NCBI GenBank assembly: GCA_035648055.1
Contig: DASRMF010000060.1
Span: 1 to 64,000 of the forward strand
Reading direction: 5' to 3'
Source: Sediminicultor sp035648055
GTDB taxonomy: Bacteria; Atribacterota; Phoenicimicrobiia; Phoenicimicrobiales; Phoenicimicrobiaceae
Length of the DNA: 64,000 nucleotides
In this document: positions 61,037 through 64,000 of the stretch, piece by piece
Layout of the letters: each line of letters starts with the position of its first letter
How positions within the stretch are numbered: the stretch's first letter is position 1
Made by a program: the position numbers and the translations under genes
The notes under the pieces: generated by a model
What the model was told of the DNA's origin: nothing
The model's input: only the letters and a program-made list of their open reading frames with translations
Database searches by the model: none

Positions 61037-62015
61037 AATACAAATTCATAGCTCTTTTTGCTTCATCGAGAGTCTGTTTAGCTGTTTGCCTTGCCTTTTT
61101 ACTCCCTTCGATTACAATTTCTCTAATTATTTTTGGATTTTTTTCATAATATCTTCTTTTTTCCCTAAAACCCTCAAACTTGTTTACTAAGGTCTGTGCC
61201 AACTTCTCTTTACATTCTACGCATCCCAATTTTCCTGATTTACACCCGGCAGATATTTCGTCAGTTTTTTGCGGATTAAACATCTCCTGATAAGTAAACA
61301 CAATACAAATATCCGGATGTCCCGGATCATTCAACCTTATTTTTTGGGTGTCAGTTATCATTGTTTTCACTTTTGCTTTAATTTTTTCCGGAGAATCGGA
61401 TATGGAAATAGTATTTCCTAAGCTTTTACTCATTCTTTTTCCGTCAGTTCCCGGCACACGTGGAATCTTGGTCAATTTTACCTGGGGTAAAGGAAAAATA
61501 TTCTTATAAAGATTGTTAAATCTCCGGGCTATTTCCCTAGCTAATTCTATGTGGTGTACCTGATCTTCTCCCACTGGTACCGCATTCGCTTTGTAGATCA
61601 ATATATCTGTAGCCATTAGAACCGGGTATCCCAAAAGACCATAACTAATATTGTCTTTCAATCCTAAATCTCGTACCTGTTCCTTTAATACCGGATTTCT
61701 TTCTAACCAGGGCAAGGGAGTAATCATGGAAAAAAGTAGGTGTAATTCTGCATGTTCCGGGACATAAGATTGTATCAATACAGTGCTTCTTTCGGGGTCA
61801 ATACCTGCGCTAAACCAATCTATAAGCATTTCCTTAGTATTTTTATTTAAATCTTCAGTTTTATCATAACCAGTAGTTAGAGCGTGTAAATCTACTACTC
61901 CAAAAAAACACTTATATTCTTCCTGAAGTTTTACCCAATTTTCTAAGGCACCTAAGTAATTTCCCAAGTGTAATTTGCCGGTAGGCCGCATTCCGCTGAA
62001 AATTATTTCTGCCAT
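61029..62015 (-). CDS. trpS: Tryptophanyl-tRNA synthetase
   Basis: Class I synthetase of 328 residues. The HIGH-type site is in GMRPTGKLHLGNYLGAL, the KMSKS site in DGKRMSKSLGNT, and GEDQVHHIELAREIARRFN binds substrate. A CxxC region (CKSGKLGCVECKEKL) near the C terminus is also typical. AGAGGAG lies nine bases before the ATG. No T-box leader is apparent in the 160 bases upstream. Confidence 0.97.
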   Translation of the reverse strand: MAEIIFSGMRPTGKLHLGNYLGALENWVKLQEEYKCFFGVVDLHALTTGYDKTEDLNKNTKEMLIDWFSAGIDPERSTVLIQSYVPEHAELHLLFSMITPLPWLERNPVLKEQVRDLGLKDNISYGLLGYPVLMATDILIYKANAVPVGEDQVHHIELAREIARRFNNLYKNIFPLPQVKLTKIPRVPGTDGKRMSKSLGNTISISDSPEKIKAKVKTMITDTQKIRLNDPGHPDICIVFTYQEMFNPQKTDEISAGCKSGKLGCVECKEKLAQTLVNKFEGFREKRRYYEKNPKIIREIVIEGSKKARQTAKQTLDEAKRAMNLYYE

Positions 62016-62091
62016 TTAAAGTACTCCTCTCTTGTTTTTATTATTGAAAATAGTAAAAACCCATGATAAAAAACTCAAAACTTTTTTTGTC

Positions 62092-62125
62092 TTCTAGCTC
62101 CTGTGGGCACGATGCATCGTGTTCC
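62092..62125. repeat. Palindrome CACGATGCATCGTG with flanking GTGGG/CCTAC
   Basis: A perfect 14-bp self-complementary core with near-complementary flanks. It resembles the hairpins at 1264-1351 in style (flanks GTAGG-like) and is probably a copy of the same dispersed repeat type. Confidence 0.55.
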
Positions 62126-62149
62126 TACTTTTTAATCCTAATTTTCTTC

Positions 62150-62172
62150 ACGCAATACGCAATACGCGATAC
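62150..62172. repeat. 7-bp tandem repeat ACGCAAT/ACGCGAT (trpS/M50 gap)
   Basis: ACGCAAT twice then ACGCGAT once, in perfect phase, ending at the stop region of the M50 protease gene. Same family as 11844-11867. Confidence 0.85.
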
Positions 62173-62177
62173 TAATT

Positions 62178-62825
62178 TTAAACTAAAAAACGAAATAGAA
62201 AAAATACAATAGGAAATAATACTTTTCCAATTATACCACTGAATACCAAAATTAATAAGAAAATTGGTCCATAACGTTCTAACTTTGCAAATTTATAGGC
62301 CTGAGGATAGGGCAAAAGGCCTAGCAGTATCTTAAACCCATCTAAAGGTGGAACGGGAATTAAATTAAATATAGCCAGTGCTATATTTATTATTACGCCT
62401 GTCTGTAGAAATATTAGCCATCCTTTTAGCACCGTTATCGATAGATTAAAAAAAGAGCTGCTTTGTGCCATGGTAATTTTCCCGACAAGAGAATAACTTA
62501 ACCTTAATACAAGGGCAAATATTACTGCAATTACTACATTGGCAATAGGCCCAGCCAATGAAACATATATCATATCTCTTTTAGGATGCTTCAATCTGTT
62601 AAAGTTTACCGGGACCGGTTTTGCCCACCCAAATCTAAATAAAAGCAGCATCAAAGTCCCTATAGGGTCAAGATGAGCCAAAGGATTCAAGGTAAGCCTT
62701 CCCGCTTCTGCTGCCGTTGGATCACCCAATTTATAAGCCATCCTACCATGCCAGTACTCATGAAAAGTAATAGCAATCAAAACAGCCGGTATGCTCCAGA
62801 CGATTTCAAATATATTGTCCAACAT
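62178..62825 (-). CDS. Site-2 protease family (M50) membrane metalloprotease
   Basis: 215 residues with about five membrane helices. The zinc motif is HEYWH (residues 22-26), the second metal motif is in FNLIPVPPLDGFKIL, and AGRLTLNPLAHLDPIGTLMLL with KPVPVNFNRLKHPKRD is typical of the short M50 group found next to trpS and scpA in Bacillota. No PDZ domain. Substrate unknown; distinct from RseP, which is also present at 15.4 kb. Confidence 0.92.
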   Translation of the reverse strand: MLDNIFEIVWSIPAVLIAITFHEYWHGRMAYKLGDPTAAEAGRLTLNPLAHLDPIGTLMLLLFRFGWAKPVPVNFNRLKHPKRDMIYVSLAGPIANVVIAVIFALVLRLSYSLVGKITMAQSSSFFNLSITVLKGWLIFLQTGVIINIALAIFNLIPVPPLDGFKILLGLLPYPQAYKFAKLERYGPIFLLILVFSGIIGKVLFPIVFFLFRFLV

Positions 62826-62829
62826 CTTT

Positions 62830-64000
62830 CTATTTCTTATTCCTTTCCTTTATAATGTTTTTTACAAATCTAATTTCATCTTTTTTGTTTTTTGCCTCTC
62901 CATCCAACTGAGCACAAAATAATTTATCTAAAATCTGTGAATAGATCGGACCAGGCTTAATCTGTAGTTCTTTTAGTTCTTTTCCTGAAATATATAAACT
63001 TTCTTTTTTATATTTTAATAAATAATTAACTATCCTTTCTTTTGCAATATCATTATAGCTTTCCATCATAGCTAAAAATAATGCTTCATTAGACAAACCT
63101 TTTAATTTTACATAGATATTGCTTGGTGATATTTCATCTTTTTGAGATAGAAATTTTATAATTTGGTCTAAATTCAAATAAACATAGTTTATATTGTCTA
63201 AATATTTTTGCTTAAATATTATTCTCTTGAAAATTTTCTGAACTTGATTATTTTCTATATTTTTGACCAGGGAACAAAAATATATCATCCATAGTTGTAT
63301 TTTCTCATCAGGCATATTACATTTCCAAAATCTATAATTATCTTTTACCTTATTTAATCTTTTAACCATTTCTTCATTTAACTCAACTTCCGGAAGAATA
63401 TACTCCAATGCTCCTAATTTTTCCATTCTTTTTAAAGATTTTAATGGATTTTCTTCTTTTAATATCAGAATCAATTCTTCAGTAATTCTTTTTTTTCTTA
63501 ATCTGGAGAGTAATTTATCATTAATGGCTTTTTTCAGGAAATCTTCTGTTGTTCTTTCCATTTTAAAATTATATCTCTGTTCAAATCTTATTGCTCGTAT
63601 AATTCGCGCCGGGTCTTCAACAAAACTCAAATTATATAAAACTCTTATTATACCTTTACGTAAATCTTTCTGCCCACCAAAAAAGTCGATTAATTTTCCA
63701 AAATATTTTTCATTTAACTGGATAGCCATGGCATTTATAGTAAAATCTCTTCTATATAAATCTTTTTTAATTGAACTTAGCTCAACCTTAGGAAAGGCCG
63801 CGGGATATTCATAAAATTCTCGTCGGGCAGTTGCTACATCTATCTTAAAACCATCTGTTAAAATTACTATTGCGGTTCCAAATTTTTCGTAGCTTCTAAC
63901 TCTTCCTCCCAATTCTTTGCCTAACTCTCGGGCAAATTTTATTCCTTCTCCTTCAACCACAATGTCAAGATCATAATTCTTAATCTCTAAAAAGAGGTCT
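62830..64000 (-). CDS. CCA-adding tRNA nucleotidyltransferase (5' end outside window)
   Basis: Class II nucleotidyltransferase that adds or repairs the CCA end of tRNAs. The frame runs off the right edge: upstream of a GTG at 63960 it continues with YDLDIVVEGEG, which holds the DxD metal motif, so that GTG is an internal valine. Further motifs are RRDFTINAMA and EDPARIIRAIRFEQRYNF, followed by a helical RNA-binding region. At least 389 residues lie in the window. Whether CBS or DHH domains precede, as in long forms, cannot be seen. It starts the run that leads into the M50 protease, four bases downstream. Confidence 0.9.
   Translation of the reverse strand, partial: DLFLEIKNYDLDIVVEGEGIKFARELGKELGGRVRSYEKFGTAIVILTDGFKIDVATARREFYEYPAAFPKVELSSIKKDLYRRDFTINAMAIQLNEKYFGKLIDFFGGQKDLRKGIIRVLYNLSFVEDPARIIRAIRFEQRYNFKMERTTEDFLKKAINDKLLSRLRKKRITEELILILKEENPLKSLKRMEKLGALEYILPEVELNEEMVKRLNKVKDNYRFWKCNMPDEKIQLWMIYFCSLVKNIENNQVQKIFKRIIFKQKYLDNINYVYLNLDQIIKFLSQKDEISPSNIYVKLKGLSNEALFLAMMESYNDIAKERIVNYLLKYKKESLYISGKELKELQIKPGPIYSQILDKLFCAQLDGEAKNKKDEIRFVKNIIKERNKK

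Noticed and set aside
62016..62177. T-box or tryptophan leader upstream of trpS
   Set aside because: This gap is downstream of the M50 gene and upstream of trpS, but no specifier loop, T-box core or antiterminator was found; it holds a palindrome and heptamers.
63958..63960. GTG as start of the CCA-adding enzyme
   Set aside because: The frame continues upstream with the conserved DxD metal motif, so the gene is simply cut by the window edge.

Overview
The window is AT-rich bacterial chromosome. Almost every gene lies on the minus strand, in long, tightly packed housekeeping operons. Only tmcAL, rpmB and a doubtful small gene near the left edge read on the plus strand. I see no phage, transposase, CRISPR or resistance gene. 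The gene order closely follows the backbone known from Bacillota (fapR-plsX-fab-acpP-rnc-smc-ftsY-ffh-rpsP-khpA-rimM-trmD-rplS-rnhB; topA-xerC-hslV-hslU; rpsB-tsf-pyrH-frr; uppS-cdsA-dxr-rseP-ispG; trpS-scpA-scpB-rluB-cmk-ispH). ATP synthesis or ion pumping is by a V/A-type ATPase whose c subunit carries a Na+-type ion site, and Pta-AckA make acetate. This suggests an uncultured, anaerobic, acetate-forming bacterium of a deep lineage with Bacillota-like synteny. Atribacterota is my best guess, but the sequence alone does not prove it.

Layout from left to right. 1-1.4 kb: gene-poor, with a small hypothetical ORF pair, an Mth938-family gene and palindromic repeats. 1.4-5.3 kb: a Memo-family gene (amrB), an NHL/TPR envelope protein, plsC, tRNA-Arg(CCG) and a metallophosphoesterase. 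5.4-14.3 kb: the V-ATPase operon (H-I-K-E-C-F-A-B-D) with its own promoter and terminator. 14.3-19.4 kb: isoprenoid and lipid-carrier genes (uppS, cdsA, dxr, rseP, ispG). 19.4-22.5 kb: a short ferredoxin gene, frr, pyrH, tsf and rpsB. 22.6-31.5 kb: hslUV, xerC, topA, a DUF362 iron-sulfur protein, plsY, der and rpe. 31.6-49.6 kb: comM, yraN and rnhB, then the long translation, SRP, SMC and fatty-acid run driven from fapR. 49.8-52.8 kb: rpmF, ackA, pta. 53-56.7 kb: tmcAL (plus strand), sepM-like protease, coaD, rsmD. 57-64 kb: rpmB, ispH, cmk, rluB, scpB, scpA, trpS, an M50 protease and a CCA-adding enzyme cut by the window edge.

The genes cover linked functions. Fatty acids are built by FabD/H/G/F on ACP and passed through PlsX, PlsY and PlsC to phosphatidate and then to CDP-diacylglycerol (CdsA). 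FapR sits at the head and probably represses its own operon through a palindrome at the start site. Dxr, IspG, IspH and UppS belong to the MEP/undecaprenyl route. SMC with ScpA and ScpB forms the condensin. Ffh with FtsY forms the SRP pathway.

The most unusual feature is non-coding. Many longer intergenic gaps hold degenerate tandem arrays with a strict 7-bp period (cores GTAAT/ATTAC, GATAC/GTATC, TTCTGA) or a strict 8-bp period (cores TTAAC/GTTAA, TTGACCAA/CCAATT), often next to each other and in inverted pairs. They contain no ORFs, stop at gene boundaries, sometimes supply a stop codon, and falsely lengthen several ORFs at their 5' ends.
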